From: Amycolatopsis orientalis DSM 43388
GTDB taxonomy: Bacteria > Actinomycetota > Actinomycetes > Mycobacteriales > Pseudonocardiaceae
DNA length: 64,000 bases
Direction: 5' to 3'
Assembly: GCF_000411975.1 (NCBI RefSeq)
Contig: NZ_ASXG01000157.1
Coordinates: forward strand, 24,723 to 88,722
Notes under the pieces: generated by a model
The model's database searches: none
Seen by the model: the letters and a program-made list of their open reading frames with translations, nothing else
What the model was told of the DNA's origin: nothing
In this document: positions 26,372 through 34,411 of the stretch, in pieces
Layout: every line of letters starts with the position of its first letter
How positions within the stretch are numbered: position 1 is the stretch's first letter
Made by a program: the position numbers and the translations under genes

Positions 26372-27565
26372 ATGACCACCACCCTCCCCAGCGCGGACCA
26401 GCTCCGCGAAGAAGTCCGCGCGTGGCTCGCCGCGGAATGGAACGGACTCGCCCCGGCTCCCGATCGCTGGAGCACCACCCCGGAACACGTCGCGTGGCGG
26501 GAGAAAGTCGTCGCGGCCGGGTACGCCGTGCCGACCTGGCCGGTCGAATGGTTCGGCCGCGCCTACCCGGCCGAGCTGGCCGACGTGATCGCGGCCGAGT
26601 TCGACGCGGTCGGCGCGCCCGGCGCGCGGCAGGACAAGCACAGCATCCCGGCCAACACCGTCCTCGCGTTCAGGACCGAGAAGCTCAAGAACGACCTGCT
26701 TTACGACGTTCTCACCGAACGGTCCCGGACCTGCCTGTTCTACAGCGAACCCGGCGCCGGCTCGGACCTGGCCGGAGTGCGCACCACCGCGGTCCGCGAC
26801 GGCGACCGCTGGATCGTCAACGGCCAGAAGGTCTGGACGTCCGGCGCGAAGACCGCGGACTACGCCCTGCTGATCGCCCGCACCGACTGGGACGTCCCGA
26901 AGCACAAGGGCCTCAGCTATTTCGTCGTGCCGATGCACCAGCCGGGCGTCGACATCCGGCCGCTGGTGCAGATCACCGGCGAAGCGCATTTCAACGAGGT
27001 GTTCCTGACCGACGTCGAAATCCCGGCCGACTACCTGGTCGGCGACGAGGGCAAGGGCTGGCGCGTGCTGCAGACCGCGCTGGCCTACGAACGCTCGATC
27101 ATGGGCGACGGCGCGCGGGCGTCGCGGCACGGCTCGATCGCCGACGACCTCGTCGGGCTCGCCCGGGAACGCGGCCGGCTCGACGACCCGGTGATCCGCG
27201 ACCGCCTGGCCACCGTGCTCGCCCTGCGCGAACTCAACGCGTTGAACAACGCCCGGGCCAAGGCCGCCGCCGAACAGGGCACGTCGAGTTCGGTGATGTC
27301 GCTGGGAAAGCTCGCGATGTCCGGCGTCCTGCACGCCGAGGGCCGGCTGCGCACCGACATCGCCGGTCCGGAAACCCTGCTCGCCGGGGACGGAAACCCG
27401 GTCGCCGACGACGTGAACTTCCTGGCGCTCAACGCGTTCTTCACCTCCATCGGCGGCGGCACCGACCAGATCCAGCGCACGATCATCGCCGAACGCGTCC
27501 TCGGCCTTCCCAAGGAACCCGAGATCGACCGCGACCTGCCCTTCCGCGCCGTCCGCCGCAGCTGA
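26372..27565 (+). CDS. acyl-CoA dehydrogenase, longer subunit
   Basis: A 397-residue acyl-CoA dehydrogenase starting 2 bases after its partner. YSEPGAGSDLAGVRTTA and WIVNGQKVWTSGAKTADYAL are the FAD/substrate motifs of the middle domain, and FFTSIGGGTDQIQRTIIAER the C-terminal signature. It probably forms a hetero-oligomer with the 353-residue protein and oxidises a branched or polycyclic acyl-CoA; the substrate is not visible in sequence. Confidence 0.92.
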   Translation: MTTTLPSADQLREEVRAWLAAEWNGLAPAPDRWSTTPEHVAWREKVVAAGYAVPTWPVEWFGRAYPAELADVIAAEFDAVGAPGARQDKHSIPANTVLAFRTEKLKNDLLYDVLTERSRTCLFYSEPGAGSDLAGVRTTAVRDGDRWIVNGQKVWTSGAKTADYALLIARTDWDVPKHKGLSYFVVPMHQPGVDIRPLVQITGEAHFNEVFLTDVEIPADYLVGDEGKGWRVLQTALAYERSIMGDGARASRHGSIADDLVGLARERGRLDDPVIRDRLATVLALRELNALNNARAKAAAEQGTSSSVMSLGKLAMSGVLHAEGRLRTDIAGPETLLAGDGNPVADDVNFLALNAFFTSIGGGTDQIQRTIIAERVLGLPKEPEIDRDLPFRAVRRS

Positions 27566-27586
27566 GCCCCGAGGAGGCTGGTTTCC

Positions 27587-29962
27587 GTGCCCGATGCCTA
27601 CGACCCGCCGCTTTCCGGGGTCCGCGTGCTCGATCTGTCCTCCGGCCCGATGACCGCGACCGGACGGCTGCTGGCCGATCTCGGCGCGCGCGTCACCCGG
27701 GTCGTCCTGGCCGGCGTCACCGGCGAAGACGCCACCGGACCGGTCGTCGACGGGGTCGCGATCGGCACCGCCGTCGACCGGCACGGCTTCGCCCAGGCGA
27801 CCGCCGAACCCGGCTCGCACGGCTGGGAACAGCTGCTGGCCGACGCCGACCTGCTGATCGAGACCACCCCGCCGGGTTCGCCCGCCGAAGAGCTGCTCGA
27901 CGTCCCCGGCCTGCGCACCCGGCATCCCGCGCTGGTCGTCCTGTCCGTCAGCGACTTCGGCCGCGCCACGACCCGGCGGCACTGGCAGGCCACCACCCCG
28001 GTCTTCCACGCGCTGACCGGCGAACTCTCCCGGTCCGGCATCCCCGGCCGCGCGCCGCTGCTGCCGCCCGGCGAACTGCCTTACCACGTCGCCGCCGCGC
28101 AAGCCGCGTTCCAGGCGGTGAGCCTGTACCTCGACCGGCTGCGCACCGGACGCGGCGACCGCATCGACTTCTCCGTTCTCGACGGCGCGATGCAAACGCT
28201 GGACCCGGCCTTCGGCATGGTCGGCAGCGCTGCCGCCGGGGTGCCGCTGGCCGAGCTGCCGCGCGGACGCACCGAGGAACGCCACCGGTACCCGATTTTC
28301 CCTTGCCGGGACGGATACGTCCGGATCTGCCTGCTGTCGCGACGGCAGTGGCGCGGGATGTTCGCCTGGATGGGCAGCCCGGCCGAATTCGCCGATCCGA
28401 AGTACGACCAGGTGCGCGAACGCTTCGCGTCGCCGGACCTGCTGCCCGCGATCGGCCGCTTCTTCGCCGGCCGCACCCGGGCTTCGCTGGAGTCCGAGGG
28501 CCAGCGCCACGGCGTGCCGACCGCCGCGGTGCTCACCCTCGCCGAAGCACTCCACACCGACCAGCTCGCCGCCCGCGGCTTCTTCCGCGACACCGAACTG
28601 TCGCCCGGGCTCGTCGCCCCGGTCCCGGCCGGAATCGCCGAGATCGACGGACACCGCGCCGTCGCCGGCCCGGACACCGGCGCCCGAGTCGCCGCCGCGC
28701 CGATCCTCGCCGCCCGCCCTCGTCGCGGCGAAGGGCGCCCGCTGGAGGGGATCCGGGTCCTGGACCTCGGCGTCATCGTGGTCGGCGGCGACACCGGACG
28801 GCTCTTCGGCGACCTCGGCGCGGACGTCGTCAAAATCGAAAACTCCGCTTTCCCGGACGGTTCCCGCGCCGCGCTGCCCGGCCTGATGTCGCACGGTTTC
28901 GCCGCCGGGCACCGCAACAAACGCGCCATCGGCGTCAACCTGCGCGCTCCCGAGGGGCAAGCGCTGGTGCGGCGGCTCGTCGCGCAGTCGGACGTCGTGC
29001 TGACCAACTTCAAACCCGGGGTCATCGCCTCGCTCGGGCTCGACCGGGCCGCGTTGTCCGAGGTGAACCCCGGCATCGTCGTCGTCGACAGCTCGGCCTT
29101 CGGCCCGACCGGCCCCTGGGCGAAACGCCTCGGCTACGGCCCGCTCGTGCGCGCCGCGACCGGACTCACCAGCGAGTGGATCTATCCGGGCGAACCGGGC
29201 ACGTTCAGCGACGCCGTCACGGTCTACCCGGACCACGTGTGCGCCCGGATCGGCGCGCTGGCCGCCTTGGCACTGCTGGTCCGGCGCGAACGGACCGGCG
29301 AGGGCGGCGCGGTGAGCGTCGCGCAGTCGGAGGTGATGCTGAGCCACTTCGCGGACCGCATCGCCGCCGAAGACCTGGCCCGCCGAGGACATCACCTGAC
29401 CGAGCCCGCGCACGACGCGCCCTGGGACATCTTCCCGACCGCCGGCGACGACGACTGGCTCGCGGTCACGGTGCGAAACGACGCGGATTGGGGCGCGTTG
29501 TGCTCGGTGCTGGACCGTCCCGACCTGGCCGCCGACCCGGGTCTGGCCACCCGCGCCGGCCGCGCCGCTTCCCGGCCCCGGATCGACGCCGCGGTGACCG
29601 AGTGGACGGAGCGGCAGCCCCCGTTCGCGGCGATGGAGCGGCTGCAAGCCGCCGGCGTTCCCGCCGGGGCGCTGCTGCGGGCCGCTGACCTGCCGGAATG
29701 GGAGCACTACCGCGAGCGGCGGGCGTTTCGGGAGGAGCTGCATCCGTACGCGGAGGAGCCGTACGTGCTGGAGAACGTGCAGATCCACGCCGCACACGTC
29801 GCCGATCCGCCGCTGGGACAGGCGCCGCTGCTGGGCGAGCAGACGTTCGAGATCGCCGCCGAACTGCTGGGGCTGAGCGCTGCCGAGACGGCCGGGCTCA
29901 TCGCGCGCGGGGTGCTGGAGGCACCGGAGGACCAGGAGGGGCGCGCCGCTCGCGCCGGATGA
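27587..29962 (+). CDS. tandem CaiB/BaiF CoA-transferase (two fused family III domains)
   Basis: A 791-residue protein with two complete family III CoA-transferase domains (about 1-390 and 395-791), each opening with a GVRVLDLSSGP or GIRVLDLGVIVVGGD motif. Family members are interlocked dimers, so the fusion may be a covalent pseudodimer. The C-terminal half keeps Asp at the expected catalytic place (VTVYPDHVCARIGALAALAL); the equivalent N-terminal segment reads ELPYHVAAAQAAFQAV, with no Asp. GTG 27587 follows gaggagg. It likely activates the acid degraded by the neighbouring dehydrogenases. Confidence 0.9.
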   Translation: MPDAYDPPLSGVRVLDLSSGPMTATGRLLADLGARVTRVVLAGVTGEDATGPVVDGVAIGTAVDRHGFAQATAEPGSHGWEQLLADADLLIETTPPGSPAEELLDVPGLRTRHPALVVLSVSDFGRATTRRHWQATTPVFHALTGELSRSGIPGRAPLLPPGELPYHVAAAQAAFQAVSLYLDRLRTGRGDRIDFSVLDGAMQTLDPAFGMVGSAAAGVPLAELPRGRTEERHRYPIFPCRDGYVRICLLSRRQWRGMFAWMGSPAEFADPKYDQVRERFASPDLLPAIGRFFAGRTRASLESEGQRHGVPTAAVLTLAEALHTDQLAARGFFRDTELSPGLVAPVPAGIAEIDGHRAVAGPDTGARVAAAPILAARPRRGEGRPLEGIRVLDLGVIVVGGDTGRLFGDLGADVVKIENSAFPDGSRAALPGLMSHGFAAGHRNKRAIGVNLRAPEGQALVRRLVAQSDVVLTNFKPGVIASLGLDRAALSEVNPGIVVVDSSAFGPTGPWAKRLGYGPLVRAATGLTSEWIYPGEPGTFSDAVTVYPDHVCARIGALAALALLVRRERTGEGGAVSVAQSEVMLSHFADRIAAEDLARRGHHLTEPAHDAPWDIFPTAGDDDWLAVTVRNDADWGALCSVLDRPDLAADPGLATRAGRAASRPRIDAAVTEWTERQPPFAAMERLQAAGVPAGALLRAADLPEWEHYRERRAFREELHPYAEEPYVLENVQIHAAHVADPPLGQAPLLGEQTFEIAAELLGLSAAETAGLIARGVLEAPEDQEGRAARAG

Positions 29963-30109
29963 GCGGAAGCGGGCAGGCGATGCGCGGCAAGCGAAACGGC
30001 GGGAGTGCTTTCGCTTTCCGCGCGAAGCCGGGCCCGGTGCCTCGGCTGTTCCCTCGCGCCGGGTTCGGCGGCCTCACGCCGAGCACTCCACGGCCCGACA
30101 GCCCGCCCC

Positions 30110-30690
30110 GCTCCAGCAACCCGCTGATCCGGTCAGCCCACGATCCGACGGCGCCAAGAGACGCCCCTCCCGGCCCGACCGCCGCCCCGCGCCCATCCCC
30201 AGGACCCGGCGGCGTGGAGCGAAAACGCCCCATCCGACCGCACCGCCCCGCGCCTCACCGACTCCCTCAACCCAAGACCCGGCGGTGCCAAGCGAGAACC
30301 CTCCCGACCCGCCGCGCCACGGAACCGCCCCATGCCCCGCCAATCCCGTCAACCCACACCCTGGCGCCACCCAGCAACAACGCCCCACCGCACCGCCTTG
30401 CGCCTCACTGACCCCCTCAACCCAAGACCCGGCGACGCTAAGTGAAAACGCCCACCCGACCGCACCGCCCCGTGCCCCACCGAACCCCTCAACCCACGAC
30501 CCGCCGCCACCAAGCAACAACGCCCTACCCGACCGCACCGCCGAACCGCCCCGCTCCTCACCGCCCCCTCACCCGAAGCCCCGGCTGCGCCAAGCAACAA
30601 CGCCCTACCCGACCGCACCGCCGAACCATCCCGCGCCCGCCGAACCCCTCCCCCGAGACCCAGCCGCGCCGACCCTCATCCCCGCACCGC
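30110..30690 (+). repeat. degenerate C-rich tandem repeat array (period about 70-80 bp)
   Basis: The 813-base gap after the CoA-transferase holds no credible gene. From about 30110 to 30690 it repeats a loose unit with three anchor blocks: CCCTCAACCCAAGACCCGGC, then GCCAAGCRAAAACGCC (variants AGCAACAACGCCC), then ACCCGACCGCACCGCC. About seven copies can be followed, varying from 66 to 82 bases. The plus strand is strongly C over G and purine-poor, so a plus-strand transcript would be unstructured and C-rich. 29963-30109 shows no repeat and no gene. Confidence 0.65.
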
Positions 30691-30775
30691 ATCCCCCAGC
30701 CCGCCCGGCGACCCGCCGGATGCCGCTGCCCGCCGTATGATCGCCCCGACCCGCCGCCTCGCTGGACATTGGACG

Positions 30776-31702
30776 ATGGAGATCGATTTCACCCGCCTGA
30801 AGTACTTCGTCGCGGTCGCCGACGAACTGCACTTCAAGCGCGCGGCGGACCGGCTGCGGATCACGCCTCCGCCGCTCAGCAAGCAGATCAAGCTGCTCGA
30901 ACGGGAACTCGGCGGCCCGCTGTTCGAACGGCACTACCACGAGGTCCGGCTCACCCCGCTCGGCGAGGCGCTGCTCGGCCCGGCGCGGGCGATCCTGCGC
31001 CAGGTCGAGAACCTCAAGGACATCGCGGCCGGAGTGCTCGGGGACGGCGCGCCGATCCGGGTCGGAGCCACCGCGTACGCGCCGTCGGATCTGCTCGAAG
31101 ACCTCGAAGCCGCGGTCGGCGGGCTGGCTGTCCCGGCGACGTTCGAGGTGGCCGGTTCGGCCGCCGAGGTCACCGCGAAACTCGTGTCCGGGCATCTGGA
31201 ACTCGGGTTGATCCACCTCGCTGTCGAGGACCAGCGGCTGCGGGCCCGGACCGTCGCCGAATACCAGGGCGCGATCGCGGTCCGCGCGGACGATCCGCTC
31301 GCCCGCCGCGATCTCGTGCACATCGAGGAGCTGCGCGACCGCGAGGTGGTCATCGATTTCGCCCGGCCGAACCCGCTCATCCTCGCCGCGCTGACCCGGA
31401 GGCTCGCGAACCGCGGCGTCCGGAACATCGTCCGCGCGGTCAGCGGCCGCGGCGGCGAAGTCGAAATGGCCGCGCGGGTCTTCAACCGGCGGCTGGTCGC
31501 CCTCGTGTCCTACGCGCCGGCGTCGTTGATCGGCCGGCTGTTCTCGCCGCCGGAGTTCAAGCTGGTCCGGATCGACGAGGACGGCTGGGAACCGAGCCGG
31601 CTCGCGCTCGCCTGGGCCGCCGACCGCGCGGCCGGGCCGCCCCGTCCGGCCGATCTCGCCGAGGACCTTTCCGCGAAGCTCGGCCCGATCCGCCGCGGCT
31701 GA
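30776..31702 (+). CDS. LysR family transcriptional regulator
   Basis: A 308-residue LysR regulator; helix-turn-helix EIDFTRLKYFVAVADELHFK and AADRLRITPPPLSKQIKLLE, effector domain from about residue 92. ATG 30776 is preferred over an upstream in-frame ATG at 30737 because MEIDFTRLKYF is the canonical N-terminus. The next genes on the plus strand are far away, so its target is not evident; the minus-strand MarR and CoA-transferase genes converge on it. Confidence 0.9.
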   Translation: MEIDFTRLKYFVAVADELHFKRAADRLRITPPPLSKQIKLLERELGGPLFERHYHEVRLTPLGEALLGPARAILRQVENLKDIAAGVLGDGAPIRVGATAYAPSDLLEDLEAAVGGLAVPATFEVAGSAAEVTAKLVSGHLELGLIHLAVEDQRLRARTVAEYQGAIAVRADDPLARRDLVHIEELRDREVVIDFARPNPLILAALTRRLANRGVRNIVRAVSGRGGEVEMAARVFNRRLVALVSYAPASLIGRLFSPPEFKLVRIDEDGWEPSRLALAWAADRAAGPPRPADLAEDLSAKLGPIRRG

Positions 31703-31766
31703 CCGGGGCCCGCGACGACCGGCGGCAAATCAGCGGCCGCCGCGCGGATAAGTCTACTGTGGACTG

Positions 31767-32195
31767 TCAGGACCCGACGAACTTGGTCAGCAGCCGCCCG
31801 AACTCCGCCACATCTCCGCTCGGCCAGTCCCGGAGCCGGTCTTCGAGCCGTTTCCGTTGTGCCGCACGGGTAATTGCCAGCGCGCGACGCCCGGCCTCGG
31901 TAAGCTCAAGACGCTGCCGACGCGAATGCCGCGGATCCGGGCCGCGCACCAGCAGCCCGGCGTTCTCCAGTTCCGCGAGCTGCCTGCTGACCGTCGAGGG
32001 ATCGAGCCCGTATTCCTGCGCGAGATCCGCCGCGTGCGCGCAGTCCGCGAGGTCGATCGAGGACAGCATCGTGTACTGCACGAACCCGAGCCCCTCGTAC
32101 AGTTCGTTCGAACGCACCCGGGATCCGCGGGAAAACAGGATGATCGCGCGGTGGATAGCGTCCAGGGCGTCGCCGTCGCGGTCTTCTCCCGGCAT
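31767..32195 (-). CDS. MarR family transcriptional regulator
   Basis: A 142-residue MarR-type regulator with winged helix LAQEYGLDPSTVSRQLAELE, NAGLLVRGPDPRHSRRQRLE and C-terminal dimer helices. Start taken at ATG 32195; an upstream TTG at 32225 would add ten residues. It begins 33 bases after the stop of the CoA-transferase on the same strand and is probably co-transcribed with it. Confidence 0.88.
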   Translation of the reverse strand: MPGEDRDGDALDAIHRAIILFSRGSRVRSNELYEGLGFVQYTMLSSIDLADCAHAADLAQEYGLDPSTVSRQLAELENAGLLVRGPDPRHSRRQRLELTEAGRRALAITRAAQRKRLEDRLRDWPSGDVAEFGRLLTKFVGS

Positions 32196-32228
32196 GTCCC
32201 CGCATGCTAGAGATGCACCATACAACTG

Positions 32229-33416
32229 TCAACGCGGCTCGGCGGCGATCCCCCGGCGCAGCAGGTCGTCCGCGTCGGTCCCGGCTTCTTCAAGCAGCGC
32301 ACGGGTATGCGCGCCGAACGCCGGGACGTCGCCCATCCGCGCCTCGACGTCCGCGAAGGTCACCGGCGGCAGCAGGGCGTCGACGGCGGCGTGCTCGGTG
32401 CCGATTTTCCGCCAGCGGTCGCGGGCGCGCAGCTGCGGATCGGCTACGACGTCGGCGACCTGTTTCACTTGCGCCGCCGGGATTCCCGCCCGCGCCAGCC
32501 GCTCGTCCAAGTCCACTGTGGACCATCGGGCGGTTTCGGCGGCGACCGCGGCGTCGCATTCCGCGCGGTGCTGCACGCGCAGCACATTCGTGGTGAATCG
32601 CGGGTCTTCGGCCAGTTGCGGCGCTTCGAGGACCGAGGTGACCAGGGTTCGCCAGCCGCTGTCGTTCTGGACGCCGATCAGCATCTGACCGTCTTTCGTC
32701 GGGTACGCGTCGTAGGGGGCGATCGAGGCATGGCTCAGGCCCATCCGCGCGGGCTGGCGGCCGGAGTACATCTGGCTGTACATCGCGTAGCCCATCCATT
32801 CGACAGTCGCTTCGAGCATCGTCACCTCGACTGTCGCGCCCTGGCCGGTTCGCCAGCGACGCAGGAGGGCGGCCAGGACCGCCTGCGCGCAGTACATTCC
32901 GGAGGCGATATCGGATGTCGGGATGCCGGTCTTGACCGGGGTGTCCGGGGTGCCGGTGATGCCGATCAGGCCCGCTTCGGCCTGGACCAGCATGTCGTAG
33001 GCCTTGCGCTGCTCCCTGGGGCCGCCGGTGCCGTAGCCGGAGAGGTCGACGGTCACCAGTTCCGGATGGTCGGCGCGCAGGGTTTCGGACCCGAAGCCGA
33101 GCCTCGCGGCCGCGCCCGGGGCCAGATTCTGCACGAAGACGTCGGCGCGGGCGATCAGGCGGCGCACCACGTCGCGCCCTTCCTCGGTTTTCAGGTCCAC
33201 CGCGAGGGATTCCTTGCCGCGGTTGAGCCAGACGAAGTGCGCGCCGGTGCCGTGGACGACGTGGTCGTATTCGCGGGCGAAGTCCCCGCCGTCTGTCCGT
33301 TCCACCTTGATCACGCGAGCGCCGAGGTCGGCGAGCGTGCGGGTGGCCAGCGGGGCGGCGACGGCTTGTTCGACGGAGACGACGGTGATTCCGTCCAGCG
33401 GGAGCGCGGAGTCCAT
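32229..33416 (-). CDS. CaiB/BaiF family III CoA-transferase
   Basis: A 395-residue single-domain CoA-transferase of normal length. GITVVSVEQAVAAPLATRTL is the N-terminal CoA-binding segment, NRGKESLAVDLKTEEGRDVV the next conserved block, and TGIPTSDIASGMYCAQAVLA contains the catalytic Asp that forms the acyl anhydride. Substrate unknown. The MarR gene follows on the same strand. Confidence 0.92.
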   Translation of the reverse strand: MDSALPLDGITVVSVEQAVAAPLATRTLADLGARVIKVERTDGGDFAREYDHVVHGTGAHFVWLNRGKESLAVDLKTEEGRDVVRRLIARADVFVQNLAPGAAARLGFGSETLRADHPELVTVDLSGYGTGGPREQRKAYDMLVQAEAGLIGITGTPDTPVKTGIPTSDIASGMYCAQAVLAALLRRWRTGQGATVEVTMLEATVEWMGYAMYSQMYSGRQPARMGLSHASIAPYDAYPTKDGQMLIGVQNDSGWRTLVTSVLEAPQLAEDPRFTTNVLRVQHRAECDAAVAAETARWSTVDLDERLARAGIPAAQVKQVADVVADPQLRARDRWRKIGTEHAAVDALLPPVTFADVEARMGDVPAFGAHTRALLEEAGTDADDLLRRGIAAEPR

Positions 33417-33473
33417 GGTGCTTACTATTACCCGGATTTCCTCTTGACGCTGGGGTGAGATGTGTCGCGTGGG

Positions 33474-33561
33474 GCACCCCGAAGCTCCATTGTGCTGACG
33501 GTCTTGGGGTGCAGGGCCAGGGCTGGGTGCCTCGATCGTCGGGTGCGGCGGCTGCGGTTTT
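33474..33561 (-). repeat. structured 3' element, copy 1 (after the NPP1 gene)
   Basis: Read on the minus strand, from 18 bases after the NPP1 stop: AAAACCGCAGCCGCCGCACC, then GATCGAGGCACCCAGCCC, then a hairpin with arms GCACCCCAAG (complement of 33503-33512) and CTTCGGGGTGC (complement of 33474-33484). A second copy with 39 of 41 matching core bases and the same hairpin follows the ROK gene at 63895-63980. It fills most of the gap before the CoA-transferase start (33416). Confidence 0.7.
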
Positions 33562-33579
33562 CGGGGTGGCGTTGGCGGG

Positions 33580-34347
33580 TCAGCCGCGCGGGGCGAAGGG
33601 GATTCCGGACGGCTTCGACTTCTCCAGCAGGTCCTGGTACCGGCCTTCGCTGATCTTGATCGTCGCGGCGCCGAAATCCGCGCCCATCAGGCGGTCGCGC
33701 AGGGCGGTCGAGGGCCAGCCGTCCCAGCCGACCAGGGGCGGGTAGCGCCAGTCGTGGTAGTGGTTCTCCGGGGGCTCGTCGTGGGCGTCGGCGAGGCGGA
33801 AGAAGTGCGTGCCCGGGCCGTCCTTGTGGTAGACCACTTTCGGGTGGGCGCCGTCGAAGCTCACCTTCGACCTCGGGTAGGTCACCTGGGAGGAATGCTG
33901 CGTGGTCGTGACGTACTCGACCTGGTTCGACGACTGGTCGATCCAGGAGATCACGTGCTCCCAGTCGTGCCGGTGCCCGCCAAGGCCGCTGCCGTCGACG
34001 GCCTGGTCCTTCTCGAAGTAGCTCGCGTAGACGACCGCGCACCAGCCGTGGTTGCACGTCGAGCGCGAGTAGGTCTGGGAGTTGTCGAGGTCGGACTTGT
34101 CGTGGCAGTTGCCGTTGACCGCGCCGGTGGTCTTGAGGCCGGGCGCGAGGGTGCCGTCCGGACCGATCGCCGGGGTGGCGTAGCAACCGTCGCCGTCGTA
34201 GTCGTAGGCGGGCGAGAAGGACTGCTCGTATCCGTTGGCGTTCTGCGGCAGGTTGTGCGGCGGATCGGCGTACGCCGCGGATACCGGGAACAGCAGCGCC
34301 ATGCACGCGGCGACCGTCGCGGTGCGGGCGAGCGGGAGTTTCCTCAT
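33580..34347 (-). CDS. exported NPP1 family (necrosis-inducing-like) protein
   Basis: A 255-residue protein with a signal peptide (KLPLARTATVAACMALLFPV, cleavage near AYA-DPP) and an NPP1/NLP domain. The hallmark heptapeptide appears as GHRHDWEHVI (about residue 123), preceded by CNHGWCAVVYASYF. In plant-associated microbes NLPs are cytolysins that bind a divalent metal through the HDWE residues; in saprophytic actinomycetes the role is unknown. ATG 34347 fits the signal peptide. Its stop is followed by the duplicated 3' element. Confidence 0.9.
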   Translation of the reverse strand: MRKLPLARTATVAACMALLFPVSAAYADPPHNLPQNANGYEQSFSPAYDYDGDGCYATPAIGPDGTLAPGLKTTGAVNGNCHDKSDLDNSQTYSRSTCNHGWCAVVYASYFEKDQAVDGSGLGGHRHDWEHVISWIDQSSNQVEYVTTTQHSSQVTYPRSKVSFDGAHPKVVYHKDGPGTHFFRLADAHDEPPENHYHDWRYPPLVGWDGWPSTALRDRLMGADFGAATIKISEGRYQDLLEKSKPSGIPFAPRG

Positions 34348-34411
34348 GTCCGGATGGTGACACCGCGAACGCGCAAGGTGAAGGGACGCAAGGGAAGCAT
34401 CCGGCGCCCTT

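Noticed and set aside
26345..29797. A 1150-codon minus-strand frame opposite the acyl-CoA dehydrogenase and CoA-transferase genes
   Set aside because: No recognisable domain, and the plus strand carries strong family signatures throughout.
30074..30740. Several open frames with repeated GSWVEG-like peptides inside the C-rich array
   Set aside because: They arise from the DNA repeat; frames shift between units and none has a ribosome site or family match.
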